DNA of 64,000 nucleotides from Chrysemys picta bellii (taxonomy: Eukaryota; Chordata; Testudines; Emydidae): positions 223,227,894 to 223,291,893 of the forward strand of contig NC_088792.1 in the NCBI RefSeq assembly GCF_011386835.1, in the 5' to 3' direction. The position numbers and the translations under genes are program-made. The number at the start of each line of letters is the position of its first letter. Position 1 is the stretch's first letter. The notes under the pieces were generated by a model. The model was not told where the DNA came from. It saw only the letters and a program-made list of their open reading frames with translations, and did no database searches. Positions 47,891 through 60,357 of this stretch are shown here, piece after piece.

Positions 47891-50080
47891 GGGTACTAGA
47901 AAGGAAACCACCACACATCATGGACTATAATGTTCACTGCTACCCCCCATTATGATAAATTGGAGGTACAGTCTGCTGATGGGTAAGATGGTTCTGTGTA
48001 TATAAATCATAAGTAATACAATCAACAGCTAATTAAGGATTACTAATTTCTCAGAAATGGTATATTCAGTTTGAGAACACGGAACATGTTCTCAATGATT
48101 GGTTTGCTATATTTTGTCAATTTTCAATACCCAGTGCACAAAGGCATGTTTTCCATTACTTTTATGAATGTCAAAAGGAGCCAATGCAATTTTATTGCTT
48201 AACTTATCATTCTTAAACACGTTTCCTTTAACTTTGATAGCACTGATATTGTCAAATGGCATTAGTCCAATTACCATATTAATCCACTGTAAGAATTAAG
48301 GGGATTATTTAATGAAGCCAAAGCTTTAACCTTAATGATTGGAATTAAGTTGAGTTGTCAGGTACACGTGTATAGCCTGACTTGCACATTGTACAGATAT
48401 GTTGACTTAATGCTTATAAATGAGGCCAACATGCAGGATTAAGGAGGGGTGCTATATGGTTGGTTGTAATCAGACCATACTCACGCAACCACAGGAAAGG
48501 ACAACATTTCTGATAACTGTGCAAACTTTATAGACTCTGAGACAAATTCAGACATGGTGAAAGCATATTGTACCAGTTTTTAATGTGGACCATATTTTCC
48601 TCTATTGTTGCAGAATGTGATTCTGCTGTTTGCTTCTGTTCCTCCCTTTTCTCTCGTGCAGCTTCTGTTCTTGTTGCTGTGCTGTTGGCTATTGAACTTT
48701 TTTGACCTTTTTAGTTGAATGAGATCTTTCAAATAAGGCTCTATATGCACTATGAAACCCCCCTCCCCATTTAGTAATGTATCCTGGGTTCAGAAGATAT
48801 GATTTGTTCTCCACTGTCTCAGTTTAATGTCTTCAAACTGTGAAGGATGTTCTTGAAGGATGGGAGTTTAACCTGGCATTGAGTGTCTATTCAGCAGTTT
48901 GTTTTATAATTTAATAATGACAATATAATTATTTAGCTGAGCCTTTGGTGCCCATATGTATAACAGTACTCAGAAAACTCAGCTGATATTCAGGGGCAAA
49001 CTGCATCTCTTTCAAAAATTAATGAATGCTAGATTGCAGTCTTTAATTCTTGTAATAAATGCATATCTCATGCAAGAGTGAGATTTTTTTCAATCCCCAT
49101 TTTTAAGCAATCTAACAACTCCCATATTCTGTCCTGTTACACATTATTTTAATACTGTGTACTTATGCCGTCTTTACACCATGGACATCCAAGCATGTTA
49201 GAAACCAATAACTTAATCCCAGAACACTGCTGTGAGGTGAATATTCTGGCAAAATTGTGAAAAGAATAAATTCATTAAGAGAGGCTATCTCACAGATATA
49301 GCCTCCATGGGAGAGGTTAAAGCCCTTACTGGCATCCAAATAGGGTTAATGGTGAAGGCCAAATCCTCAGCCAAAGGTGAAGGCAGCAGAAGGTCCAAAA
49401 TACAGTTGAACAAATGTCATTCTGTTGCATAGAGTGAAGTAGTATGTGGAGATGCGATGCAGGTTATGAAATAGAGCTAGTGCTTTGAGAGCTGAGGGAA
49501 AGTCCATCCACTGAAGCATGGTGAGAATCATGTAGATGGAATGGAGGCAGGCAAGGGTACCACATGTGTTGTGAGCAGAGCATTCATAACTGGGCGGTGT
49601 CACCAGCCAATCCCCTTCACATATTGAAGCAGAGCAGCCACAGATGCTACTGCCACTGAGCTTACAATAGTGCTGTGTAATGGCTCTGCAGCCAATCAAT
49701 GGACATCAGGAGCATTACTGTAATGGTCTTCCAAAACACCCAGTGCATATCCCATTTACTCAGCGGTTGTGGAATAAATACAATTTGTTTAGTCACTTAA
49801 ATTAGGAATGTAGACAAATTGTACTGCATTGTCTTTAATAAAGGGGAGTTTACAGCAGCAGCATAACCACTAGGGGGAGAGAGATATGTCCCCCTCTATA
49901 TTTCTGTTATCCTGTTGAAGGCTGTCTGAAAGCAAGAACTCTTGGTTTCTCCCAACATTTGTGTGTGTGTCATTTGCACTATTGGTTTACGACACCTATT
50001 GTCTCAAGGCAGTGCTTCCTTTGAAATACTGCAAAACAGAATGAAGATGTTTTTGAGTGCTGAAGTGTTTTATTGACTGA
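47891..50080. other. Non-coding stretch, no gene seen
   Basis: Between RP1 exon 4 and the PLAT exons. No exon with PLAT or other recognisable coding content was found. Confidence 0.5.
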
Positions 50081-50793
50081 GGGCCAGAGCTTTTAAAAGA
50101 ACTTTGGTGTTGCTTGCACAGGGATAGTTAAGCACCTAAGAAAGGGCATTTCAGTAGCCTGCCAGTCAGCTGAGTAGGAAGCCATGGAAGCAAGCCAGAA
50201 GTGAAATGCTGAGAGGGTTGAGGAGAGGCAAAGGGCTTAGGCACTTAAGTTGCTGACCTGATGCATCTGGCTGACAGGCCAGAGGTAGGTGCTTCCCTCT
50301 GCTCGAGATTCTCAGCTGTGAACCTTCTCCTGGATTTAGGCATCTGAACCAGGTCACCCCTAGTTAGTTGATGCCCTACAGGTTGAAACGTCTCTCTTTT
50401 TCTCTGTCTCCTAGTCACCTCTTTCAAGCTCATCTTGTGTTTCCCAGTGCCACCCCACCTATTAATGGCCTACATCCAGCCCTCCTGCTATGGGCTCTGA
50501 CAGGTATTGGGTCTTAGGTGTGCTTAGAAGAAGGAGTAGCCTGTCTAGTTTAAAAATCTTGCTCTGGAACCTCGAGGGCTTTGGCCTGAGCCTTGCTGCT
50601 GCCATCTCCAAGGTACTTAGGCTGCTTTGAAATTGCTGACCAGTGGAAACTTGGGTGCCTGGGGACTTCTGCACCTAGGGGCTCAGGTGGAACCTGAGCT
50701 GCAGCTTTTAAAATGTCAGTGGCACCACCAGGGTGGATGTAGGAGCTTATCTGCCAGTTTAGGCACCAAAATCCCTTTAAAAATCTGACCCGG
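50081..50793. mobile_element. TIR-type DNA element
   Basis: The left GGGCCAGAGCTTTTAAAAGA and the right CTTTAAAAATCTGACCCGG are imperfect inverse ends. The interior has GTTAAGCACCTAAG and TTAGGCACTTAAG words. Non-autonomous. Confidence 0.5.
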
Positions 50794-51384
50794 CTTTTTC
50801 ACAACGTAACAGAGTAAGTCCCATCCACACAGGCTAAAAATGGATTGTGGTGTAAGATGGTAAGGGTGTGACAGAATAAAATGTATATTATTTACTGATT
50901 ACTTCACACTTTAAAAATGCAACGCTGTGCCCTAAAACATAGCTGCTAGTGTCTCAGCCTGCCAGTTGTCATTTTGCATGATACCACCATTACATGATGT
51001 AATTCTGAGTGACAGCCATGGCACATATTCTTAAAGAATGTAATGGATTGTGGGTGTGATAAATACACAGACTCATACTACAGTCAGAACACTGTCAGTG
51101 AGAGAAGCAGTGAACCAAAATGGCTAGGGGAGTTTGCACTTAACTAGTCTCTGGAGTTCTATGAGAAATAAGTTTTGCTGATGCTTTTACTCTTCCATTT
51201 CCATCCGTGCTCAGTGCAAAAGCCAGGAACTATGTATGTACTGTAGTTAAATATAGGTTAGGCTATTATTCTGTGCCTATGTCTATTTATTTGTGTCCAA
51301 ACAAGAAAAAATAGCCGGTGCTGGAATCTAAATCCTCCGAATCACTTGGAAGCCATGACAGAATTACCGTACCTCTTTTTTTTT

Positions 51385-51510
51385 TATGGATGGTTAAATA
51401 GAGGCACAAAATTAACACATTACATCACCTAAATCAGTAACTAGAGACGGGAGTAGAATCTAGGAGCCCCTATTCCACCTAGTCCTTTACTCTAACCATT
51501 TTACCACATG
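51385..51510 (-). repeat. MIR-like SINE fragment, reverse
   Basis: The order GGAGTAGAATCTAGGAGCCC then CCTTTACTCTAACCATTTTA is an inverse tRNA-like head, preceded by a decayed core. Confidence 0.55.
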
Positions 51511-51529
51511 GCTGCAGAAAATATATACA

Positions 51530-51990
51530 CCTCTACCCCGATATAATGTGCTCTTCAGGAGCCAAAAATCTTACCGTGTTATCGGTGAAACCACGTTATA
51601 TCGGGGTAGCGGCAGCAGGGCTCCAGCAGTGATTTAAAGAGCCCAAGGCAACCCGCAGTGGCCAGAGCTCCTAGCCCTTTAAAGTGCCACCAGAGCCCTG
51701 CTGCTGGAGCTCTGGGATAGCGGTGGCAGGGCTCCGGCGGTGATTTAAAGGGCCCGGGGCTTCCCGCAGCGGCCAGAGCTCCAAGCCCTTTAAATCACCA
51801 CTGGAGCCCTGCCCCCGCTACCCCAGGGCTTCGGCAGCGGGGCTTGGGTGGCGATTTAAAGGGCCCGGGGCTCCCCTCAGCAGTCGGAGCCCCAGGCCCT
51901 TTAAAGCACTGCCCGAGCCTCGCTGCCGGAGCCCTGGGGTTACTGCATTGTATGCGAATCTGTGTTATATCGGGTGTATCTATCTAGGTG
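51530..51990. repeat. 'CCCCGATATAA' element with GC-rich palindromic core
   Basis: The left end TACACCTCTACCCCGATATAA has an inverse counterpart at the right (TGTTATATCGGGTGTATC, then AGGTGTAT). The core 51600-51945 is very GC-rich and consists of alternating direct and inverted units with GTGATTTAAAGGGCCCGGGG and its inverse, a nested palindromic minisatellite. Confidence 0.6.
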
Positions 51991-52689
51991 TATCTCAGTA
52001 TGACCACGCCACTTTGCGTGAGAAATTCACTCCTGTTGTGGATTGTAACTGGGAATCTTCCTACACACTTTCATCTGAAGTAAAGCCAATTATGAACATT
52101 GATATTCTCTCTCAGGTCTCTTGCCACTAGACAATGAGACCCTTTCATACTTCAGCCCCAAATGTAACAAAATATTTAAACCCAGGACCACAAACGAAAG
52201 CTGTTCCAGTGTGGATCATAATCTTAGTAAACAACAGGTGATGTAGCAAATGTATATATTCTGCATTGGATTTCTCACAAAGGAGTTAGCAAACACACCC
52301 CTTCCCCCAGCCTCCACTCCCTCCCAAACAGATTATCTCATAATTTTTTTCAGAGTGAAGTCTATTTATTTGTAAGCATACAGTTTACATTACACTCTTA
52401 TTCCTTCTAGGTGCCAGATGGCTGGCCCTTACATGGGTGCCCAAGGAGAACGGGGAGGGTGCAAGTAGCTTCTAACTCAAATGTCTCCCACTATGCAGGG
52501 GCCTGCTGTAATTGTGATACCCGTGGTATCCCTCAACCAAGAGGTAGAAGAATAAACTATTCTCAGATGTGCCCAAAGCATTTAAAAATCAGAAGTCAGA
52601 CCCCCAAAAAATCATAAGATTTTTTTAAAATGTGCTTTTTGGCATGTCTTCTGATTTTTTAATTACCCCGGCCCACCTGCAATGCATGT

Positions 52690-52985
52690 GTGACACACAC
52701 AGTATGTCTGTACAGCGAGTTGGGGGTGTGACTTTTCAGCTCAAGGAGACACCAGAGCTAACTCAGATTGAGCAAGTGTGCAAAACTTACAGTGTGGATG
52801 TGGCGGGACAGGCTAGCCCCTCCAAGTACATGCCTACCGCCTTGGACAGGTCTGTATGTGTTGGCTAGTCACTCACGCTGCCACGGCTACACTCTATTTT
52901 TAGTGTGTTCGCTCAATCAAAGCTAGGATGTGTATGCCTCCTTAAACTGAGAATTACAGCCCCATGTCAAAGTGTAGACATAACT
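52690..52985. repeat. Degenerate TIR-type interspersed repeat
   Basis: AGTATGTCTGTACAGCGAG at the left and CAAAGTGTAGACATAACTAC at the right are inverse-like ends. Confidence 0.45.
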
Positions 52986-53869
52986 ACAGTAAGGGAGAGT
53001 CCCTGCCATGAAGAGCTTGCAAGCTAGGGCAAAGCATGGTGAAGTTTGGGAAGTGGGAGCCGAAATGGGGACTCACCAAAGTCAGATACAAAAGGCTATC
53101 AGACTTCCATTAGATAGGGACACTTTTAACCCCTGCTGATCTGGGCAGAATTCAAACAGGTAACCTACAGGTGAAATGCTCTCTAGCTCATTACCAATGT
53201 ACTGAAGCATCCAGTCCCCCATAAGTGCTAATATTACACCTTTGAGAATGCAACTTGCTTTTTGGAAGATAAGTTTATGAAATCCAGGTCTGATTTATTA
53301 ACCTAGGCTGTGTCACCCACTCTTTGGCACAATCTCCAACACATATTCAGTTTGCCACACCCAGATCTTACAGGGAGAGCACCCATTAATCAAGTACAAA
53401 TAATTTAAAAAGCAACAGTCCAACTATTAACACAAGATCCAAATTCACCTTTAAATACATTTTGCAATATAAAGTCATCCCAACAATTATTCCAGCATCC
53501 TTGCATTCATTTGCATATTTGTCTACCCCCACGAGGCTCATCAACAGGGCTTGACCCCAGAATTTTCCACAGCACAACCTTTTTCTTCTTCAGGTATAGG
53601 AGCAACTAGTGTGGGATAAACATGCTATTATCCTCTATGTGGAGCAGCCCATACAGGGAGCCACAACACACACATTGCCAATGAGTTATACTAGTATTTG
53701 TGAGACTGCAGTGACAGGCTGGGTATCAGGAACCTTGGTTTCTATTTGTGATTATGGGAGCTGATTGTGGTGTACGGGTTATAGACAACATAGCTAAATG
53801 TAACAATGTCCCTTGTTGGATCATCTGTAGGGAGTGAAGCCAAGACCTCTTGATGTAAAAAAATGAGGT

Positions 53870-54061
53870 ATTTTCCACCTGTTCCAGAAGGTGATTTTTT
53901 GGGGTAACTGCCTTAGAACTGAAACGGTTGGGTATTAAAAAGGTTGTTGACTGTTTTCATTTCCTTTGTTCTGAAAAATGGCTGAAGAGTTTTTGCTCAT
54001 ACTTTCAAAAGACCAATGCCTGGACAAAATTATCTTGAAAAGTTTCGGGTGACTGAAAATA
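53870..54061 (+). repeat. 192-bp dispersed duplicate, copy 2
   Basis: Second copy of the sequence at 47699-47890, same orientation, one mismatch. Preceded by an A-rich stretch (TGTAAAAAAATGAGGT). Confidence 0.9.
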
Positions 54062-54309
54062 TCTCTTCAGCTATAGAACCAGTTCTCTTAGCCCAGAAGT
54101 ATTAGAAGAGTTGTACATTTCTCTATGTGCTCTAGCTGCGAGAGAGGGACATAGAGCCACCCTGTACTGGTGTCAATTGCACAAGCCCCTAATTTGACAT
54201 GTTTCTTCTGGAAGACTGTGTAGCACGGTAGTTGAGATTGGGCTCAGTTATATTAGAGCCATGGATTCCAGTTCCAGCTATGCTTTGTGCAAGCTCTCAG
54301 TTATCTTTC

Positions 54310-54455
54310 CTTCCTTAGAGGTTTTTAAGGCCCGGCTTGACAAAGCCCTGGCTGGGATGATTTAGTTGGGAATTGGTCCTGCTTTAAGCAGGGGGTTGGA
54401 CTAGATGACCTCCTGAGGTCCCTTCCAACCCTGCTATTCTATGATTCTATGATCT
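54310..54455 (+). mobile_element. CR1 3' end fragment
   Basis: Carries GGACTAGATGACCTCCTGAG, GTCCCTTCCAACCCTGC and the terminal TATGATTCTATGAT. Looks relatively young. Confidence 0.85.
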
Positions 54456-54814
54456 TATCTGTGAATATGATGAATAATAATTACCTCCAAGGTATGAAAC
54501 CTTAGCTCAACATAAGAGCTGCGAAGGGCACAGAAATGTCAATAGCAGTTCATTTCCAGTCAGTGGAAGAGCTGAGACTAGCACACATGGCTTTGCTGTT
54601 TAGTGTGGCTTCTATGACGCTATAGGGCACCATGGGGGTATTGCTCATTGCTTCTAAAAATCACATGAAGGCTGCAGCCTTTTGCGTCATCACAAGATGT
54701 CTTGCAGTAGGGGCCAAATCGCATTACCTGCAGCAAATTCATGAGGGTAGGCCACACTGTAGTCTGGCTTAACTATAACAGAGTCATAGTGTCCCTGAAG
54801 TGTTCCTAACCTCT

Positions 54815-54965
54815 GTTTGCCAGATGCTGGGAATGGGCAACATGGGATGGAGCATTTGAGGATTACCTGTTCCGTTCATTCCTTCTGAAGCACCTGGCTC
54901 TGGCCACTGTCGGAAGACGGGATACTGGGCTAGATGGACCCAGTATGGCCGTTCCTATGTTCATA
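54815..54965 (+). mobile_element. CR1 3' end fragment, second subfamily
   Basis: GCCAGATGCTGGGAATGGGC, CTGGGCTAGATGGACCCAGT and GGCCGTTCCTATGTTC are the words of a distinct CR1 3' end type. Confidence 0.7.
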
Positions 54966-55039
54966 GTGGACAGTTGCTGACATCTATGGGCTACCAATGT
55001 TTTCACCTAAATTTCTTCATAGTTAACTGTTTAATTATT

Positions 55040-55345
55040 TGGACTGCCACTGCGGGTACTTCTACACTGCCCATGGACCTGTGGCTGCAGCGTGGACTGG
55101 CATGCCCACACTAACTTTAACCCAGCTAGCGTGGCTAAAAATATCAGTGAAGAAGTGGTGGAAAAGATTCCACAGGGCTCCTGGGTACATACTCGTGTTG
55201 CTAGCTCACACTGAAGCCTGTGTAACTGTGTCTTCACTGCTATTATTGTTCAAACTAGCTAGATTAACGCTAGCACAGGTATGTTTACACAAGCTGCAAT
55301 TGCACTGCCAATTGCAGTGTAGACATACTCTGAGACGGCTGTGCT
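55040..55345. repeat. TIR-type interspersed repeat
   Basis: GGTACTTCTACACTGCCCAT at the left and CAATTGCAGTGTAGACATAC at the right are inverse-like ends, with GCTAGCGTGGCTAAAA-type interior words. Non-coding. Confidence 0.55.
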
Positions 55346-55846
55346 GCTTACTGAAACAAAAATATACATAGCACCTGGTTGCTGACTTAATTATTAAAAT
55401 ATATGCTTTTGGTTAAAGAGAACTTTTATAAGAAGACTAAACCAATAAAGATATAGTGGACCTTTATAACTATGGAATTAAGTTGTGTGAAAAAACAAGA
55501 TGCTCTCCTTGTGGATGTAAGGGCACAGAAAAGAACTATATGATGCTATATCATATATCATATTATTTGAGAATGTGCGTTCATGAATTAGGCTGTATCA
55601 TATTACATATGCACAAAGGAGCACAGCAAAGGATCTGCATGCAACCTGACATTTTCTGTTTTTTTGAGTGCCTAACCATGCAAACTCAATAATCACGTAA
55701 TGGATGATTTTTTATAGTGTATATATACAGATGTGTATATTTATATTTGTCTGCTTTATGTAGCTTAGAATTTTGATTATTGAAACAAATTTTGCCAGGG
55801 TGTCATGGGTTCAGGTAATTGTGTGTGCCCTTTTATGTTTTCATAG

Positions 55847-56010
55847 CTGGCAAATGGAAGGTGTCTGTCCTCACCAGTGATATACCATCTGCAGGAACCA
55901 GCTCACAGGTTTATATTACATTGTATGGGGATTACAGTAATTCAGGGCCTATCTTTCTGTATGGAGAAGAAGGGAAACTGTTTCAGAGGGGCAATGAAGA
56001 CATCTTCACT
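55847..56010 (+). CDS. PLAT domain exon A (downstream of RP1, same strand)
   Basis: A 164-nt exon with acceptor TTTTCATAG ending at 55846 and donor GTAAGT at 56011. It begins with two bases of a split codon (phase 1) and ends on a codon boundary. The product reads GKWKVSVLTSDIPSAGTSSQ and continues with VYITLYGD, then ends NEDIFT. This is the N-terminal half of a PLAT/LH2 beta-sandwich, with the family hallmarks KV.V.T, AGT..QVYITLYG and D.F. PLAT domains bind membranes or protein partners. The phase fits exon 3 of RP1 exactly, 27 kb upstream. I infer that this is part of an extended RP1 transcript; the alternative is a separate PLAT-repeat gene with its own promoter. The open frame extends upstream of the acceptor, but that part does not look like PLAT. 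Confidence 0.85.
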
Positions 56011-56309
56011 GTAAGTAATAAACAGTCAGTATATTTTCTTTATTGTCCATAGTGGCCTACCAGATTACATAAAAAGTGTAAAGCTATGTGATGAAAGGGA
56101 CAGTCAGTTTTTGTACAGTAGACCGGGAAACAAGTAATACTACTGTTAAATACAGAGCTAAACCTAATTGTTTTTCTTAAATGCCAATTAAGCTCAGTAT
56201 ATTTCATTAAGAAATATCAACTACTGTATATAGAACCAAATAACTAACTGCAAAGGATAGAGAAGCCAAACATTTGGGTTCATTTAAGATCTTAAAGTTG
56301 AAAAGAAGT

Positions 56310-56470
56310 AGTAGGGCTTAGATGGGAGTTAGGTGCCTAAACACCTTTGATGATCTGGACCTTAGTTTCTCTCTGCCTCAGTTCCCCATCTGTAAAATGG
56401 GAATAATGATATTTCCCTATCTTCCAGGGGTGATTAAAGACTGTGAGATGCTCAAATAGTACAGTAATGG
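56310..56470 (+). repeat. SINE 3' part
   Basis: CTGCCTCAGTTCCCCATCTG and TAAAATGGGAATAATGATAT are the MIR-like core and tail, followed by GACTGTGAGATGCTCAAATA. Confidence 0.65.
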
Positions 56471-57484
56471 GGGACCATAGAAGTATCTATGATGGATATT
56501 TTAACACAAAACCATCTGCACAAAAACATAATAGACATGAACTCCGCGTGTGTCTAGGGGACCGGGAGGAAAAAGAAAATGGCAATAGTACAATAGCAGC
56601 CAAATTATTAATACAAAAGCACATTTCATTCACTAGCGATGGCTCCAGAAACAGTCTTATTGTGGTTGATGAGCTTCAGAAGTGCTGGAAGATGCCTCCA
56701 ACGATGCTCAAGGGAGCAGGTGGATTAGGGTTGTCTTACAACAAAAGCAAACACAGTTCCTCTTCCCTGTCTTTGTCCCTCCAGCCGCCATTTCTCTCCT
56801 GCATCTGAGTTTCGTCTTGTGAACAACCTTTTTATTGCCCTCTGGCCTAGTCTTGCCTTGGGCTCTCTCTCTCTCAAAAGCCATGCATTTGTCCTTGTGT
56901 ATCTCTGTGCAGGAAGTTCTTTATTGTTTATTTCACAAAGTCCAGGGGAGTTAGCATCCAAGGGTTTGCTTCACATGCATCTCTGCAGTGTAAGTGAACT
57001 CAGAAGATGAGCTGTCCAGACTGTTGTGTTGGGAGAAAAGCAGTTCCAGTGAGTGGACTAAATCATGAGAAAACTCATACCCCAGAGGATCAGAGATGCC
57101 TATTAGTAAGTTCCCAAAGCCCAAATGATGGTCTCTCCATTGATAAGAGCATCCTGGTTCACACTTTGTTGCTTGACTGACTTGCATGCAAAGTTGGTGC
57201 ACTGAGATCACTGAAGCCATATTTAGAGTTGGAAGCATGCACCCAGCACTCCCAAGAACTAATCTTCTTCCAAACACAGACTTATGAGATAATCAAAGTA
57301 GACAATTTTGTATCAAGAGACACTGTATTTTAAACACAACACAATGCCTGATTGTTACTGTTCTCCAGGAAACAGTTTTTAAAACAGGAATGTAACATAC
57401 GAGTGATACCTACTGAACTAATTGTTCTTTGGAATTTTTCTTTTAAGGAGCTAGATGCAATTTATCTATTTATTTCCTTTATAG

Positions 57485-57571
57485 ATTGACATTGGAGACG
57501 TAGGAGAGCTCTATAAAATACGCATAGGACACAATAACTCTGGCGAATCCCCCTCTTGGCACTGTGAAGAG
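57485..57571 (+). CDS. PLAT domain exon B
   Basis: An 87-nt exon, symmetric phase 0-0, with acceptor TTTCCTTTATAG ending at 57484 and donor GTGAGA at 57572. Its 29 residues read [20 protein letters not shown] and continue ESPSWHCEE. This is the central PLAT motif (diG.l.ki.igH.nsG..p.W) that follows the segment in exon A. It is too short to be found by a simple ORF search; recognition rests on phase, splice sites and the motif. Confidence 0.85.
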
Positions 57572-57924
57572 GTGAGAACCCTGAGCATGTGTTTTAAACA
57601 ATCGTTGTGCCCAAACGAGCAAAATAATAATAATAAAAAATCCTGGAAGAAGTATTTCAGTCAGACACTGATGCTTATTGCATCACTGAGAAACCTATTT
57701 ATTGTGGGTTGTTCTTGTGAGGAGTTTATGGCAGCCCAAGAGCCATATTGCTAAGGTTTCCTTTTCAGTTTCTAAGGAGAAAGGAGGTCCACTGAATATT
57801 TATGATCCTTCTAAATTACAAGTTATATACTAAGTATTTCCATGGTTTATACGAGGTGTGGTTTGTAGCATAGGTAGTATGCTAGTTCTCTTTCCAACCC
57901 TTACTGAGACAAGGTGTGGTCAGT

Positions 57925-58115
57925 GTGCCCCAGGAAAAAGGACAGAGGTCTGGGTGTAAGGAGACCTGGTTTCTATTCCCAGCTTTGCCAATCACCTACT
58001 GTGTGACCTTAAGCAAGTCATTTCACCTCTTTGTGCCTCAGTTTCCTCATCTATAAATTAAGGATAACAATACTTAACCTCCTTTAGCACTTTGAGAGCT
58101 ACATATGAAAAGAGC
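57925..58115 (+). repeat. MIR-like tRNA-derived SINE
   Basis: B-box-like GGTTTCTATTCC (57968-57979), core TGTGACCTTAAGCAAGTCAT, then CCTCAGTTTCCTCATCTATA and the tail CACTTTGAGAGCTACATATG. Lies in the intron between PLAT exons B and C. Confidence 0.75.
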
Positions 58116-60224
58116 TTATCATTATAATTCATGTTTGAGGGCAAATTCAGACGTGGTACCAATGGTTGCAGTTCCATTGAAGTCAACCTAGTTACAATCT
58201 TGTGCACCAGGTCCATGTATGGGCAGCATTCTTTGACCACATTTTCCTAGTAACTGCATGCCTGGATGGAGAAGTTGTATAACTACTAGGTTGTCAGGGA
58301 GTCCAGATGTTTCCTTAGCTTCTGCCCTAGGAACTATGGGACACCTCTTCTAGCTCAGTAGCTGACAGTCAGAGTCAAAGTGTTTCCCAACTCCTGTTGG
58401 CTTTTGGGCAGCCTGAAGTTTCCTATCTGCCAGAAGACCCTCTAAGGATTGTGGAAGGCAGGAGCTCATATTGGAGGAGAGCAGCCATTGCATGCCCTCC
58501 ACCCAAACACTAGTAAAGGTTGGAGGGGCAGGCCACCAGCTCTTCTTAAACTATATTTGGGGGAGGGGCTACTAGAAGAGGGGAGCAGCTGTCATCCAGG
58601 GAATGATTATTGATATACTTATTTATTTATTATTTACTTATTATTTATTTGGGTCACATATAATCTGACCCACTAAATGAATCTGCAGATGTTGGCCCTC
58701 CATCAGCCTCTATGAACAGACCCTGCAAGGTCCGCATTCTGTGTGGTGCATCTATTCAAACTGAGAAACTAAAGTCAGGCAAAAAAGGAATGAAAAGGAG
58801 CTTGGGCTTTTTCTTTTCTCCTCGCCTTGCCTCCACATATGCAAGCTGGTAGATCTTAATTAAAATCAATGGCACTTCAGTGTACACTGTTGCTTCTTGG
58901 CTCACAAAGTCTGTTTTGTCTACTTACCTGGGCTCATCTGAAATAAAAACAGCTGGATCAAGACCTGAAACCACAGCAGCTTTTAGGCAGCAGTCCATCA
59001 GCAAGGGCTCAATCATTCCGTCTGCTGTGCAGCTTTGGAGGGAGGGGCTAAAGGAGCCGAATATCTTCTACAAAGACCCCCACATTTTGTGCAGTAGAGT
59101 TAACACAGTATGGTCCTTCACTGCTATGGAATCTGGGGAGCGGGGAACAATGCAGTAGTCTGGGGAGACAAACTGATCAGCACTATCTCCTGGGAAATCC
59201 AGGCATTCTCCTGCAGATATGAAATCAAGAGATCACGTTGTATTACTTTTGTGCTACAAATGTTCAGTAATGAGCTACACTGCTGGGCAGCCCCACAGAA
59301 GTGCTAGCCCTCCATGCATAAACCCCTACCTCTGTGGCTTTCCTTATGGATCTCCCGGCATTAAGATGGTTTGAGGTCTATTCATGGCTACAAACATCTC
59401 TCTCAAGCATGGTGCTACCTCGCTCATGTGCATTGTTTCCCTCCCACATGTTTTTCCACAGGAGATAATGATAGGCTTTGGGTTTGCCAGTTTTCTTCAA
59501 GCAAGATTAGAGAGTTTGGTTCACCAACATTTGTGGTGAACCTCTTGCAGGTTTTAAACATAGTATTCCAGCCCTGAAAGAGTGGGCAGCAGTAAGACTT
59601 TCCAATAATTGTGATTCCCGTATATTACAATTAAAGGGACATGTCAGACTAAACGGTGTGAAGCAGCAGTTGGCTCAGCCCAGGAGAGTGAGGAGTGGGT
59701 AGAGGCAGCTTTATGTCACCTTTGCACCTCCTTCATCCTAGGTTGGCCAGGGGGATGCTGAGCTGCTCCTGCTACTCTAATATATGACACCCTTGGCCAG
59801 ATGCCTTTGGGAGGGTCTGCAGCTCAGAATAGTCAGAGCACAAAACATTGATTGTTTCCTTTCCACTCTTGGTGCCCATTCCCTATTATGGCTCTATATT
59901 AGAGGCTGCATAGGAGAGTAGCATAGGACTGCCTATGACATTCCCGCACCACTTCTGCACTGGGGCTATCCCCCCAGGAGGCCTTCATGGCTCCCTTATG
60001 GCACCAGAGCTGCAAACGGGCCAGAGCAAGAGCCAGGATCTGGCCTTTCATCTTAATTCCAGATGTTGCAATAACATCTGCCAGCACAGAACCCTGCAGC
60101 TACGTGGAGCTCCACTGATGCTAGTAGGACTTGGCAGAGGCTGAGAGATCTGCCCCAGCAGAACCGACTTCAGGATTGGAATCTAAGTGACTTAAACAAA
60201 TGATAATTGTCATTGCTATTATAG
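58116..60224 (+). other. Intronic stretch between PLAT exons B and C
   Basis: No further PLAT-like exon was found. Contains an AT-rich TTTA microsatellite near 58610-58652. The phases of B and C already match, so no exon is required here. Confidence 0.55.
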
Positions 60225-60357
60225 GTGCAATTGCAGAACCTTTACACAGGAGAACAGTTTTCTCTCCCTGCCCACCGATGGCTGGCGCAGGACCAGGATG
60301 ATGGCGAAATCTGTCAGGAGCTTCCTGTTTTGCGACGGGGACAGCCTGTTCTTCCGG
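60225..60357 (+). CDS. PLAT domain exon C (end of first PLAT)
   Basis: A 133-nt exon with acceptor ATTGCTATTATAG ending at 60224 and donor GTAGGC at 60358. It starts in phase 0, matching exon B, and ends in phase 1. Its product starts VQLQNLYTGEQFSLPAHRWL, then AQDQDDGEICQEL. This is the C-terminal PLAT strand pair (V.L.n..tGe.fsl...RWLa...dDG.i..EL). Together A, B and C make one complete PLAT domain of about 125 residues. The frame then ends in PVLRRGQPVLP before the split codon. Confidence 0.83.

Noticed and set aside
52411..52617. 68-aa frame preceded by a good-looking acceptor (TTATTCCTTCTAG)
   Set aside because: The product has no PLAT, DCX or other recognisable pattern, no clear donor was found, and the sequence is repeat-like.
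56443..56808. 121-aa open frame between PLAT exons A and B
   Set aside because: Low similarity to anything I know; overlaps a SINE tail; phases of exons A and B already match without it.
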